10,971 bases of DNA from an uncultured Alistipes sp. (lineage in GTDB: Bacteria; Bacteroidota; Bacteroidia; Bacteroidales; Rikenellaceae), in the NCBI GenBank assembly GCA_900550925.1, contig URTU01000066.1, forward strand, positions 1 through 10,971, given 5' to 3'. Under the pieces are notes generated by a model that saw only the letters and a program-made list of their open reading frames with translations, did not search any database and was not told the DNA's origin. Shown one piece after another: positions 1-6,245 of the stretch (its first letter is position 1; the number at the start of each line of letters is the position of its first letter). Position numbers and translations under genes: made by a program.

Positions 1-690
1 CAGCCACGCCGCCGACATGGCAAAGACAAAGATCAGGGCCGCCGCCAGCGGCAGCAGCCCGACGGGGGTGAGAACCGAATATCGGCCTCCGACATTGTCC
101 GGAATAACGAAGGTCTCATATCCCTCCTTGTCGGCCATGGCCTTGAGCGCGCCGTGTTTCTCGTCGGTTATGGCCACGATCCTTTGCGCAGCGGCCTGTT
201 TGCCGTATCGTTGCTCGATCTCCCGCTTGATGATCCGGAAAGCGATGGCAGGTTCGGTTGTGGTTCCCGATTTCGAGATCACGATTGCGGCTATCGAATA
301 CTCCTTTACGGCCTCCAGCAGTTCGTATGTGTAGTCTTCGCTGATGTTCTGGCCGGCAAAAAGCAGTATGGGTTTGTTCCGTTTGCGGTGCAGCAGCGGG
401 AATGAGCCGCTCAAGGCTTCACTTACGGCTTTGCCGCCCAGATACGAACCTCCTATGCCGATGCATATGATTACGTCGGCCAGTCCGGTGATACGTCGGG
501 CCGATTGTTTGATGGCGTTGAGGAGTCCTTCGGATGTTGCCGACGGCAGGTCGACCCATCCCAGAAAGTCATTGCCGATGCCCTGGTGCGTACGGAGCAG
601 CGTATTGCATTTGGCTGCCTCGGTTTTCATCTGTTCGGAGATCTCGACCGAAGTTTTCGAGATATCGAGTTTTATGATCTCCTGTTTCAT
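1..690 (-). CDS. pgi: Glucose-6-phosphate isomerase, N-terminal 230 residues (cut by the window edge)
   Basis: This cytoplasmic enzyme interconverts glucose-6-phosphate and fructose-6-phosphate in glycolysis and gluconeogenesis. Reading the minus strand from ATG at 690-688 gives 230 codons without a stop to base 1. Visible signatures are the sugar-phosphate-binding GIGGSYLGG loop at residues 78-86, SKSGTTTE at 139-146, and the family signature GGRYSVLTPVGLLP at 201-214. The short N-terminus fits the compact bacterial form of about 450 residues, so roughly half the protein lies outside the window; the catalytic Glu, His and Lys of the C-terminal half cannot be checked. The start codon overlaps the gpsA stop in an ATGA arrangement, and there is no clear Shine-Dalgarno site, which suggests coupled translation from the gpsA message. 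Nothing in the visible part looks damaged. Confidence 0.96.
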   Translation of the reverse strand, partial: MKQEIIKLDISKTSVEISEQMKTEAAKCNTLLRTHQGIGNDFLGWVDLPSATSEGLLNAIKQSARRITGLADVIICIGIGGSYLGGKAVSEALSGSFPLLHRKRNKPILLFAGQNISEDYTYELLEAVKEYSIAAIVISKSGTTTEPAIAFRIIKREIEQRYGKQAAAQRIVAITDEKHGALKAMADKEGYETFVIPDNVGGRYSVLTPVGLLPLAAALIFVFAMSAAWL

Positions 691-1694
691 ATCAGTTTAG
701 TTGTTAAAGATTTCATTGCTTTTGCAGCCGGGACGCCGCGATAAAGTATGTCATAGACGGTGTCGGCGATAGGCATTTCGACGTTATAGCGGCAGTTTAT
801 GTGATGGATGCATTCGGCGGCGAAATAACCTTCGGCAACCATCCCGAGTTGGAGGTGTGCAGCCTTGACGGAGTATCCGCGGCCGATCATCATTCCGAAA
901 CGGCGGTTGCGGCTGAAGAGCGAATATGCCGTTACGAGCAGGTCGCCCAGATAGGCCGAAGCACCTGTCTGTCGTTCGTCCGGATAGGTCTCTGACAAAA
1001 ATCGGTCCATTTCGATCGAGCAGTTTGCGATCAGTACGGCCGTGAAGTTGTCGCCGTATCCCAACCCCGATGCAATGCCTACGGATATGGCATAGATGTT
1101 TTTGAGAACGGTGGCGTATTCGATTCCGTAAATGTCCTTTGATAGAACGGTGCGGATATATTTTGTCGTGATCTTTTTGCGCAGGGTCTGGGCGTTGTCG
1201 ATGTCGCTGCAGACGACTGTCAGATAGGAGAGGCGTTCGAGGGCGACCTCTTCGGCGTGGCAGGGCCCGGTAACGATTCCGATTCGGCCGAACGGCACCT
1301 GGTAATTGTTGTGGATATATTCGGCCACGGTAACGTATTCATCGGGGACGATGCCCTTGATTGCCGAAACGATGAACTTGTCGGCCAGCGAGACGGTCAT
1401 TTCGGAGAGCGTCTTCTTGAGATATGCCGAAGGTGTTGCCAGGATTACGACGTCGGCCTCCTGTACGATCCGGTCGATGTCCTGGGATATGTACAGGCGA
1501 GAGGTGTCGAATTCGACATCGCTCAGATATTTTGGGTTATGGCCGTCGAGGCGTATGCCGTCGGCGACCACCGGATTGCCAATGTGCCAGCGTACGAGTC
1601 GTTCGTTTTCGGTTAATATTTTGACCAGAGCCGTACCCCAACTGCCGTATCCTATTACGGCACATTGTGCCTGGTCGTTTAATTTGAAGTTCAT
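687..1694 (-). CDS. gpsA: NAD(P)-dependent glycerol-3-phosphate dehydrogenase (GpsA)
   Basis: GpsA reduces dihydroxyacetone phosphate to sn-glycerol-3-phosphate, the backbone for phospholipid synthesis, in the cytoplasm. The 335-residue product matches the family length. It begins with a Rossmann nucleotide-binding site, GYGSWGTA at residues 15-22. It then has ATPSAY (86-91), AIKG with K113, GPCHAEEVA (143-151), the catalytic lysine K198 in VLKNIYAISVGIASG, and the C-terminal substrate and cofactor segment SRNRRFG (about 261-267). The start ATG at 1694-1692 sits just before the Rossmann strand and 18 nt or so from a predicted transcription start. The gene is first in a minus-strand pair with pgi, overlapping it by 4 nt, and is divergent from purH. 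GPCH in place of the common GPSF is a mild variation; I am sure of the family. Confidence 0.97.
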   Translation of the reverse strand: MNFKLNDQAQCAVIGYGSWGTALVKILTENERLVRWHIGNPVVADGIRLDGHNPKYLSDVEFDTSRLYISQDIDRIVQEADVVILATPSAYLKKTLSEMTVSLADKFIVSAIKGIVPDEYVTVAEYIHNNYQVPFGRIGIVTGPCHAEEVALERLSYLTVVCSDIDNAQTLRKKITTKYIRTVLSKDIYGIEYATVLKNIYAISVGIASGLGYGDNFTAVLIANCSIEMDRFLSETYPDERQTGASAYLGDLLVTAYSLFSRNRRFGMMIGRGYSVKAAHLQLGMVAEGYFAAECIHHINCRYNVEMPIADTVYDILYRGVPAAKAMKSLTTKLI

Positions 1695-1718
1695 TAAAGA
1701 CTCGTTTAAAATGTTTTA

Positions 1719-1749
1719 CAAATTTAGGTAAAAAATCGCAAGAACCATA
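1719..1749 (-). promoter_or_regulatory. Predicted Bacteroidota-type promoter for gpsA-pgi
   Basis: On the minus strand, TAAATTTG at 1726-1719 fits the Bacteroidota -7 consensus TAnnTTTG exactly. With a 19-nt spacer the -33 position reads TATG (1749-1746), a three-of-four match to TTTG. Transcription would start near 1712, giving a leader of about 18 nt before the gpsA ATG. The -7 match is direct; promoter activity is inferred. Confidence 0.5.
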
Positions 1750-1781
1750 TAATAAATCTTCTCTTTTTTCTGCCTTCGAAA

Positions 1782-1813
1782 TTTGGTGGAAGAGATATTT
1801 TGAAATACTTTTG
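1782..1813 (+). promoter_or_regulatory. Predicted Bacteroidota-type promoter for purH
   Basis: TTTG at 1782-1785, a 20-nt spacer, and TACTTTTG at 1806-1813 reproduce the Bacteroidota consensus (TTTG at -33, TAnnTTTG at -7) without a mismatch. The start site would be near 1820, leaving a leader of about 130 nt before the purH GTG. As no equally good match was seen before mreB, this promoter may also serve mreB by read-through. Confidence 0.6.
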
Positions 1814-1819
1814 TGTGAG

Positions 1820-1851
1820 GGAAAAACCTTCGTATGAGCAGCTGTTTTTCC
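1820..1851 (+). repeat. Inverted repeat at the predicted 5' end of the purH mRNA
   Basis: GGAAAAAC at 1820-1827 is perfectly complementary to GTTTTTCC at 1844-1851, with a 16-nt loop. It starts about 7 nt after the promoter -7 element, so the first bases of the transcript would be paired. It could protect the message 5' end or be part of a regulatory leader. No run of T follows, so it is not a typical terminator. Confidence 0.45.
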
Positions 1852-1903
1852 GAGGCTTTTATTTGACGAAAATAGGTCGCCGTGAAGCTGTTCGCATGTG
1901 GAA

Positions 1904-1918
1904 GACGCACGGTGCGTC
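1904..1918. repeat. 15-nt palindrome in the purH leader
   Basis: GACGCAC, a central G, and GTGCGTC form a perfect odd palindrome 33 nt before the purH start. It could act as a small RNA hairpin near the ribosome entry site or as a protein operator. I do not recognise it as a known purine regulator site, and the leader lacks the conserved core expected of a ZTP riboswitch. Confidence 0.4.
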
Positions 1919-1951
1919 GGTCGGATTCGATAACTCTTAAACGCAAATAAA

Positions 1952-3478
1952 GTGAAACGAATAAAAAGTGCTTTGATATCTGTCTATTATAAGGACGGAC
2001 TCGATGAAATTGTACGTACATTGGCGGCTGCCGGCGTCAAGATATACTCTACCGGCGGAACGCTGGATTTCATAACGGCCCTTGGGGTCGATGCCACGGC
2101 GGTGGAGAAGCTGACCGGCTATCCGTCGATTCTGGGCGGCCGCGTCAAGACCCTGCACCCGAGCGTGTTCGGCGGCATCCTGGCGCGACGCGACAATGAA
2201 GGCGACCTGAAACAGATGGCCGAATATTCGATTCCGGAGATAGACCTGGTGATAGTCGATCTCTATCCATTCGAGGCGACGGTGGCAAGCGGAGCCGAAG
2301 AGCAGGATGTGATCGAAAAGATAGATATAGGCGGTATTTCGCTCATCCGGGCGGCTGCCAAGAACTACAAGGATACGGTCATCATCCCTTCGGTGGCACA
2401 GTATGGCGAACTGCTCGAGCTGTTGCGCGGCCAGGATTGCTCGACCACTTTGGAGCAACGCCGCCGTTTTGCAGCCCTGGCTTTCGGTGTCAGCTCGCAC
2501 TACGACAGCGCAATCTTCAACTATTTCAACCGCAAGGAGCAGCTGCCGGCACTGCGCTTGAGCTACAACGGCGGCATGGCGCTGCGTTACGGCGAGAACC
2601 CCCATCAGAAGGCCTCGTTCTTCGGCGACGTGTCGGAGGTGTTCGAGAAGCTGCACGGCAAGGATATTTCGTACAACAACCTGCTCGACATAGATGCCGC
2701 GCTGGGATTGATCGGCGAGTTCTGGAACGACGATCCGACCTTCGTGGTCATGAAGCATAACAACGCCTGCGGTGTGGCTACCCGTCCGACTCTGCTTGAG
2801 GCATGGACTGCGACACTGGCCTGCGATCCGGTATCGGCATTCGGCGGCGTGCTGGTCTGCAACCGCAAGGTCGATGTTGCTACGGCCAACGAGGTGAACA
2901 AGCTCTTCTGCGAGGTATTCATGGCGCCCGATTTCGAACCGGAGGCACTCACGATCCTCGAAAGCAAGAAAAACCGTATCCTGCTGCGCCTGAAGAATAT
3001 CGAACGGCCGGCCATGCAGTACCGTTCGCTGTTGAACGGCGTGGCGGCTCAGGAGCGCGATGCCAAGTTGGGCGGATTGGACTCGACGCCCGAACAGAAG
3101 ACCGAATGCGGCGTGAATGAGGCTCAGATGGCCGATCTGATATTTGCGAACAAGATCGTCAAGCACTCCAAGTCGAATGCTATCGTGCTGGCCAAGGGTG
3201 CACAGCTCTGTGCGAGCGGCATAGGACAGACTTCGCGTGTAGATGCTCTGCGCCATGCCATCGAAAAGGCCCACTCGTTCGGGTTTGACCTGCACGGGGC
3301 CGTGATGGCGAGCGATGCCTTCTTCCCGTTTGCGGACTGCGTCGAGATCGCACATGGCGAGGGTGTGGATGCCATCATCCAGCCGGGCGGTTCGATCCGC
3401 GACCAGGAGAGCATCGACTATTGCAACGCCAATGGCATGGCGATGCTGTTCACCGGGCTGCGCCATTTCAAACACTGA
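1952..3478 (+). CDS. purH: Bifunctional AICAR transformylase / IMP cyclohydrolase (PurH)
   Basis: PurH catalyses the last two steps of de novo purine synthesis: formyl transfer from 10-formyl-tetrahydrofolate to AICAR, then ring closure to IMP. The N-terminal cyclohydrolase domain (about 1-190) carries STGGT (33-37), GGRVKTLHP (62-70) and DIGGISLIRAAAKNY (125-139). The transformylase domain (about 195-508) carries LRYGENPHQ (211-219) and the catalytic KHNNACG with K268-H269, plus SDAFFPF and QPGGSIRDQE near the end. At 508 residues it is full length. Translation starts at a GTG: the reading frame has a stop at 1931-1933 and no ATG between, and the following KRIKSALISVYYKDGLDEI fits the usual PurH start. 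No strong Shine-Dalgarno site is present. It precedes mreB by 57 nt, a neighbour relationship seen in other Bacteroidales. Confidence 0.97.
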   Translation: MKRIKSALISVYYKDGLDEIVRTLAAAGVKIYSTGGTLDFITALGVDATAVEKLTGYPSILGGRVKTLHPSVFGGILARRDNEGDLKQMAEYSIPEIDLVIVDLYPFEATVASGAEEQDVIEKIDIGGISLIRAAAKNYKDTVIIPSVAQYGELLELLRGQDCSTTLEQRRRFAALAFGVSSHYDSAIFNYFNRKEQLPALRLSYNGGMALRYGENPHQKASFFGDVSEVFEKLHGKDISYNNLLDIDAALGLIGEFWNDDPTFVVMKHNNACGVATRPTLLEAWTATLACDPVSAFGGVLVCNRKVDVATANEVNKLFCEVFMAPDFEPEALTILESKKNRILLRLKNIERPAMQYRSLLNGVAAQERDAKLGGLDSTPEQKTECGVNEAQMADLIFANKIVKHSKSNAIVLAKGAQLCASGIGQTSRVDALRHAIEKAHSFGFDLHGAVMASDAFFPFADCVEIAHGEGVDAIIQPGGSIRDQESIDYCNANGMAMLFTGLRHFKH

Positions 3479-3521
3479 TTTTATCCGGCAGGGTTGCCAA
3501 GCCGGTTGGGAAACAGAAAAC

Positions 3522-3527
3522 AAGGAG
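3522..3527 (+). promoter_or_regulatory. Ribosome binding site that fixes the mreB start
   Basis: AAGGAG ends 8 nt before the ATG at 3536, an unusually good Shine-Dalgarno site for this window. It supports that ATG over an in-frame TTG at 3494, which would add 14 unrelated residues. Confidence 0.75.
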
Positions 3528-3535
3528 ATCGAGAT

Positions 3536-4555
3536 ATGGGAATTTTTTCGTTGACGCAGGAGTTGGCCATAGATTTGGGAACGGCCAATACCTTGATAAT
3601 GCATAACGGCAAAGTGGTTGTCGATGAGCCGTCGATCGTGGCTCTGGACGTGCATACGAACAAGCTGATGGCGATCGGCCATCAGGCCCGGATGATGCAC
3701 GAGAAGACACATCCGAACATCAAGACCATACGTCCGTTGAAGGATGGCGTGATAGCCGATTTTACGGCCGCCGAACTCATGATCCGCGGCCTGATCAACA
3801 AGGTCAAGACAAACAGTCACCTCTTTGCGCCGTCGTTGAAGATGGTGATCGGCATACCGTCCGGTTCGACCAATGTCGAGATACGTGCGGTGCGCGATTC
3901 GGCCGACAGGGCCGGCGGCCGTGAGGTATTTCTGATTTACGAACCTATGGCGGCGGCCCTCGGTGCCGGGCTCGATGTCGAGGCGCCGGAGGGACACATG
4001 GTGATAGATATCGGCGGCGGAACCTCCGAAATCGCCTGCATTTCGCTGGGCGGTCTGGTCTGCTCGGAGAGTATCAATGTTGCCGGCGATGTCTTTACGG
4101 CCGACATTCAGTCCTATGTGCGCCAGCAGCACAACATACGTATCGGCGAGCGTACGGCTGAAGCGATCAAGTGTTCGATCGGAGCGGCTGTACCGGAATT
4201 GGATGAGGAACTCGATGAGTTCGAGGTGACGGGTCCCAACCTGCTGACCTCGCTGCCGCAGACCATCTCTCTGAATTACCACGAGATAGCTTATGCTCTG
4301 GAGAAGTCGCTCGTCAAACTCGATGCAGCCCTGATGAAGGTGCTCGAGGAGATGCCGCCCGAGTTGTATGCCGATATCTTCAAGAATGGTATCTATCTGA
4401 CCGGTGGCGGTGCCCTGATAAAGGGTCTGAGCAAACGTCTCAGTAAGAAGACCAACATTCCGTTCATTGTGGCCGAAGATCCGTTGCGTGCAGTGGTCCG
4501 CGGTACGGGAATAGCCCTGAAGAATACCGGCCGCTTCTCGTTCCTGATGCGGTAG
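3536..4555 (+). CDS. mreB: Rod shape-determining actin homologue MreB
   Basis: MreB is a bacterial actin that polymerises on the inner face of the membrane and guides the elongasome around the cell. The 339-residue product matches family length. It has an amphipathic-looking start, MGIFSLTQELA, followed by phosphate-1 loop DLGTANT (13-19), GIPSG (106-110), EPMAAALGAG (136-145), phosphate-2 loop DIGGGTSE (158-165), and adenosine loop LTGGGALIKGL (288-298). GDVFTADIQ and IGERTAEAIK (about 184-211) are also typical. The start is chosen by the AAGGAG site 8 nt upstream and by the expected MGIFS opening. It follows purH by 57 nt with no clear terminator or promoter between, so purH read-through is likely. 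It is separated from mreC by an unusually long 310-nt gap, which may let MreB be made in excess of the later proteins. About one third of its isoleucines use ATA (11 of 32). Confidence 0.97.
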   Translation: MGIFSLTQELAIDLGTANTLIMHNGKVVVDEPSIVALDVHTNKLMAIGHQARMMHEKTHPNIKTIRPLKDGVIADFTAAELMIRGLINKVKTNSHLFAPSLKMVIGIPSGSTNVEIRAVRDSADRAGGREVFLIYEPMAAALGAGLDVEAPEGHMVIDIGGGTSEIACISLGGLVCSESINVAGDVFTADIQSYVRQQHNIRIGERTAEAIKCSIGAAVPELDEELDEFEVTGPNLLTSLPQTISLNYHEIAYALEKSLVKLDAALMKVLEEMPPELYADIFKNGIYLTGGGALIKGLSKRLSKKTNIPFIVAEDPLRAVVRGTGIALKNTGRFSFLMR

Positions 4556-4580
4556 TCGCAGCGAGGGGGCTTTCCGCGCT

Positions 4581-4659
4581 GGAGGTCGCCAGAAAAGAAG
4601 ACAATCCGGGCCGGAGATTTCTAAAAACGAAGTCCCGTCTGGACAGGAGACCGCCAGAA
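4581..4659 (+). repeat. Imperfect 14-nt direct repeat in the mreB-mreC gap
   Basis: GGAGGTCGCCAGAA (4581-4594) recurs as GGAGACCGCCAGAA (4646-4659), 12 of 14 identical. GGGGGCT also occurs near each copy (4565-4571 and 4662-4668), but on opposite sides. This may be chance in a low-complexity purine-rich segment or the trace of a local duplication. Confidence 0.35.
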
Positions 4660-4699
4660 CCGGGGGCTGCTGAAAAAGAAGGCAGACGGGAAAGGCGGT
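4634..4699 (+). repeat. Two crossed inverted repeats, possible RNA pseudoknot
   Basis: CCCGTCTG (4634-4641) pairs perfectly with CAGACGGG (4683-4690). ACCGCC (4650-4655), inside that loop, pairs perfectly with GGCGGT (4694-4699), just outside it. The crossing order is that of an H-type pseudoknot with an 8-bp and a 6-bp stem joined by three A residues. The complementarity is seen directly; folding is inferred. Confidence 0.35.
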
Positions 4700-4730
4700 G
4701 GCAGGATCGGAAGCCGCTACAGGAATTGGG

Positions 4731-4747
4731 CTCCGCCGGGAGCGGAG
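4731..4747 (+). repeat. Short GC-rich hairpin
   Basis: CTCCGC (4731-4736) and GCGGAG (4742-4747) form a perfect 6-bp stem with a CGGGA loop, 16 nt before the stronger hairpin at 4764. Confidence 0.4.
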
Positions 4748-4763
4748 GATATTATTCAAAAAC

Positions 4764-4801
4764 AACGACAGGCACATACTGTAATATATGCGCCTGTCGT
4801 T
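4764..4801 (+). terminator. Strong hairpin between mreB and mreC, possible partial terminator or stability element
   Basis: AACGACAGGC (4764-4773) pairs perfectly with GCCTGTCGTT (4792-4801). After one A-C mismatch, CATA (4775-4778) pairs with TATG (4787-4790), leaving an 8-nt loop. The 3' flank is TGGGTTTG rather than a clean T run, so termination would be incomplete at best. The hairpin could instead protect the upstream mreB message or mark a cleavage point that sets mreB above mreCD. The perfect 10-bp stem is directly visible; the role is not. Confidence 0.4.
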
Positions 4802-4865
4802 TGGGTTTGAGACAACGCTTGAATTGGTCGGGGATGCGTTGCGGCCGTGCGAAATATTACGCGAT

Positions 4866-5711
4866 ATGCAGAAACTGATATTGTTCATCAAACGGGTTTA
4901 TGTTCCGCTGCTGTTCATCATTTTCGAGATAGTGGCGGTGCGCTACTATGCCCATTCGAGCAGCTATGCCGAGGCCCGTTTGCTGACGGCATCCAACAGG
5001 ATCGTAGGCGGTGTTTACGGGGCGATATCCGGAATCGGTGACTACTTCGGTCTGCGCCGCGAAAACATGCTTCTGCTCGACGAGGTGGCCCGGCTGAACA
5101 ATGAACTGACCCGTTATCGCGAAAACGAGGTTTATCAGCTCCTCGACTCGCTCGGAAGCGAAATAGAGACCAAATATACCTATATGACGGCCCGCGTGAT
5201 CCGCAACAGTGTCGGCCGGATGCGCAACTTCATTACCCTGAACAAGGGGCTGCGCGATGGGGTTGAGACCGACATGGCCGTGCTGACCCCTTCGGGAGCG
5301 ATGGTCGGGTATGTGATCAGCTGTTCGGAGCGTTATGCCGTTTGCATCTCGATCCTGAATGTCGACTTCAATGCGAGCGGCAAGCTGGCGGGCGACGGAC
5401 ATTCGGGATCGATCTACTGGGACGGCAAGTCGACCGAAAATGTCCAGATGCACGAACTGTCGAAATATGCGGCCGTTGAGGTGGGCGATACGGTTGTGTC
5501 GACCGGCTATTCGCACTTCTTCCCGGAGGATGTCGCGATAGGTTACGTGACCTCGGTGTCGGCCGATCAGACAACCTCGTCATATGATCTGGAGCTGCGC
5601 CTGGCGGCCGACATGACGCGGTTGAACGATGTGGTGCTGATAAAGAATGTCGATCTGTACGAATTGGAGGCCCTGGAGGCCGAAGCCGATTCGATATATC
5701 AAATCAGATAG
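4866..5711 (+). CDS. mreC: Rod shape-determining protein MreC
   Basis: MreC is a single-pass membrane protein whose periplasmic part binds PBP2 and activates the RodA-PBP2 pair. The 281-residue product has a membrane helix at about 8-26 (IKRVYVPLLFIIFEIVAV), a coiled-coil region at about 62-90 (LRRENMLLLDEVARLNNEL), and the beta-rich domain from about 105 onward. Family hallmarks are LNKGLRDGV (125-133) and GDTVVSTGYSHFFPEDVAIG (207-226). An in-frame ATG at 4788 exists, but it falls inside the hairpin at 4764-4801 and adds 26 polar residues before the membrane helix, so I prefer 4866; no Shine-Dalgarno site decides the matter. It lies 310 nt after mreB and 12 nt before mreD. ATA is used for 7 of 19 isoleucines. 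Confidence 0.93.
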   Translation: MQKLILFIKRVYVPLLFIIFEIVAVRYYAHSSSYAEARLLTASNRIVGGVYGAISGIGDYFGLRRENMLLLDEVARLNNELTRYRENEVYQLLDSLGSEIETKYTYMTARVIRNSVGRMRNFITLNKGLRDGVETDMAVLTPSGAMVGYVISCSERYAVCISILNVDFNASGKLAGDGHSGSIYWDGKSTENVQMHELSKYAAVEVGDTVVSTGYSHFFPEDVAIGYVTSVSADQTTSSYDLELRLAADMTRLNDVVLIKNVDLYELEALEAEADSIYQIR

Positions 5712-5714
5712 GAG
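5710..5714 (+). promoter_or_regulatory. Ribosome binding site for mreD
   Basis: AGGAG overlaps the last two bases of the mreC stop codon and lies 9 nt before the mreD ATG at 5724. It does not distinguish 5724 from the adjacent in-frame ATG at 5727. Confidence 0.6.
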
Positions 5715-5723
5715 AATGGTGTT

Positions 5724-6245
5724 ATGATGCGGCGAATGTTAGATTATCTGTTGTTGTTTCTGGTTGTGGTGGTGTTGCAGGTGTTCCTGTTCGACAATCT
5801 CGATACGGGCCTCTATCTGCATCCGATGATCTACATGGCATTCATACTGCTGCTGCCGGTCGAGACTGTCCCGATACTGGTGCTTCTGCTGGGACTGGCT
5901 ACGGGCGTTACGGTGGATCTGCTGACCGGCGCCGCCGGATTGAATACGCTCTCGGTACTTCCCGTGGCATTCATGCGCGGGGCGGCATTGCGGCTCACCT
6001 GCTCGAAGGACAGCATCTCGGATGGCGGAATACCGTCGGTGCGGCGTTTGGGTAAGAAGGGCTTTTTGCGCTACATCATACTTGCGGTGACGGTCCATGC
6101 ACTGATATATTTCATCATGGAGCGCGCCTCGATGGATTATTTCCTGTTGACGCTGTTGCGTGTGCTGATCAGCAGCACGGTAACGGTATTGCTCGTATAT
6201 TTCACAGCCAAGATCTTCACAACACAGGTGTCTAATACGGTATGA
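5724..6245 (+). CDS. mreD: Rod shape-determining membrane protein MreD
   Basis: MreD is an integral membrane partner of MreC in the elongasome, with a regulatory rather than catalytic role. The 173-residue product is almost entirely hydrophobic, with about five or six membrane segments (roughly 7-24, 36-50, 50-68, 75-88, 113-132 and 138-160), and matches the usual family length. The sequence itself is poorly conserved in this family, so the assignment leans on hydropathy, size and position between mreC and mrdA. A polar segment at about 92-110 (CSKDSISDGGIPSVRRLGKK) probably faces the cytoplasm. Translation may start at either of two adjacent ATGs (5724, 5727). Its stop overlaps the mrdA start as ATGA, suggesting coupled translation. 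ATA is used for 5 of 11 isoleucines, as in the upstream genes. Confidence 0.9.
   Translation: MMRRMLDYLLLFLVVVVLQVFLFDNLDTGLYLHPMIYMAFILLLPVETVPILVLLLGLATGVTVDLLTGAAGLNTLSVLPVAFMRGAALRLTCSKDSISDGGIPSVRRLGKKGFLRYIILAVTVHALIYFIMERASMDYFLLTLLRVLISSTVTVLLVYFTAKIFTTQVSNTV

Larger units (their letters stand above)
4556..4865 (+). other. Non-coding gap between mreB and mreC with several inverted repeats
   Basis: This 310-nt stretch holds no convincing gene: no frame combines a start codon, reasonable length and a recognisable product. It is purine-rich in its first half and contains a small palindrome (TCCGG-G-CCGGA, 4605-4615), crossed inverted repeats (4634-4699), a short hairpin (4731-4747) and a strong hairpin (4764-4801). 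I saw no good TAnnTTTG promoter in 4802-4865. The other junctions from mreC onward are 12 nt or less, so the gap stands out. It may house a processing or attenuation element, or a small RNA. Confidence 0.6.

Noticed and set aside
1820..1951. A ZTP riboswitch before purH.
   Set aside because: Such riboswitches do occur before purH in other bacteria, but the conserved core sequence I would expect is absent here.
3494..3535. An upstream TTG start for mreB.
   Set aside because: It adds 14 polar residues foreign to MreB and ignores the AAGGAG site properly spaced before the ATG at 3536.
3479..3535. The CCGGC/GCCGG and GGCA/TGCC inverted repeats between purH and mreB as a terminator.
   Set aside because: The stems are only 4-5 bp, mutually exclusive, and not followed by a T run; read-through into mreB is more likely.
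4788..4865. An upstream ATG start for mreC.
   Set aside because: The ATG lies within the hairpin at 4764-4801, and the 26 added residues are not typical of MreC, which normally begins shortly before its membrane helix.
1937..4891. A 984-codon open frame on the minus strand opposite purH and mreB.
   Set aside because: The product has no recognisable domain, is rich in Arg, His and Gln as expected from reading biased codons backwards, and lies opposite two unmistakable conserved genes. GC-biased codon use explains the absence of stops.
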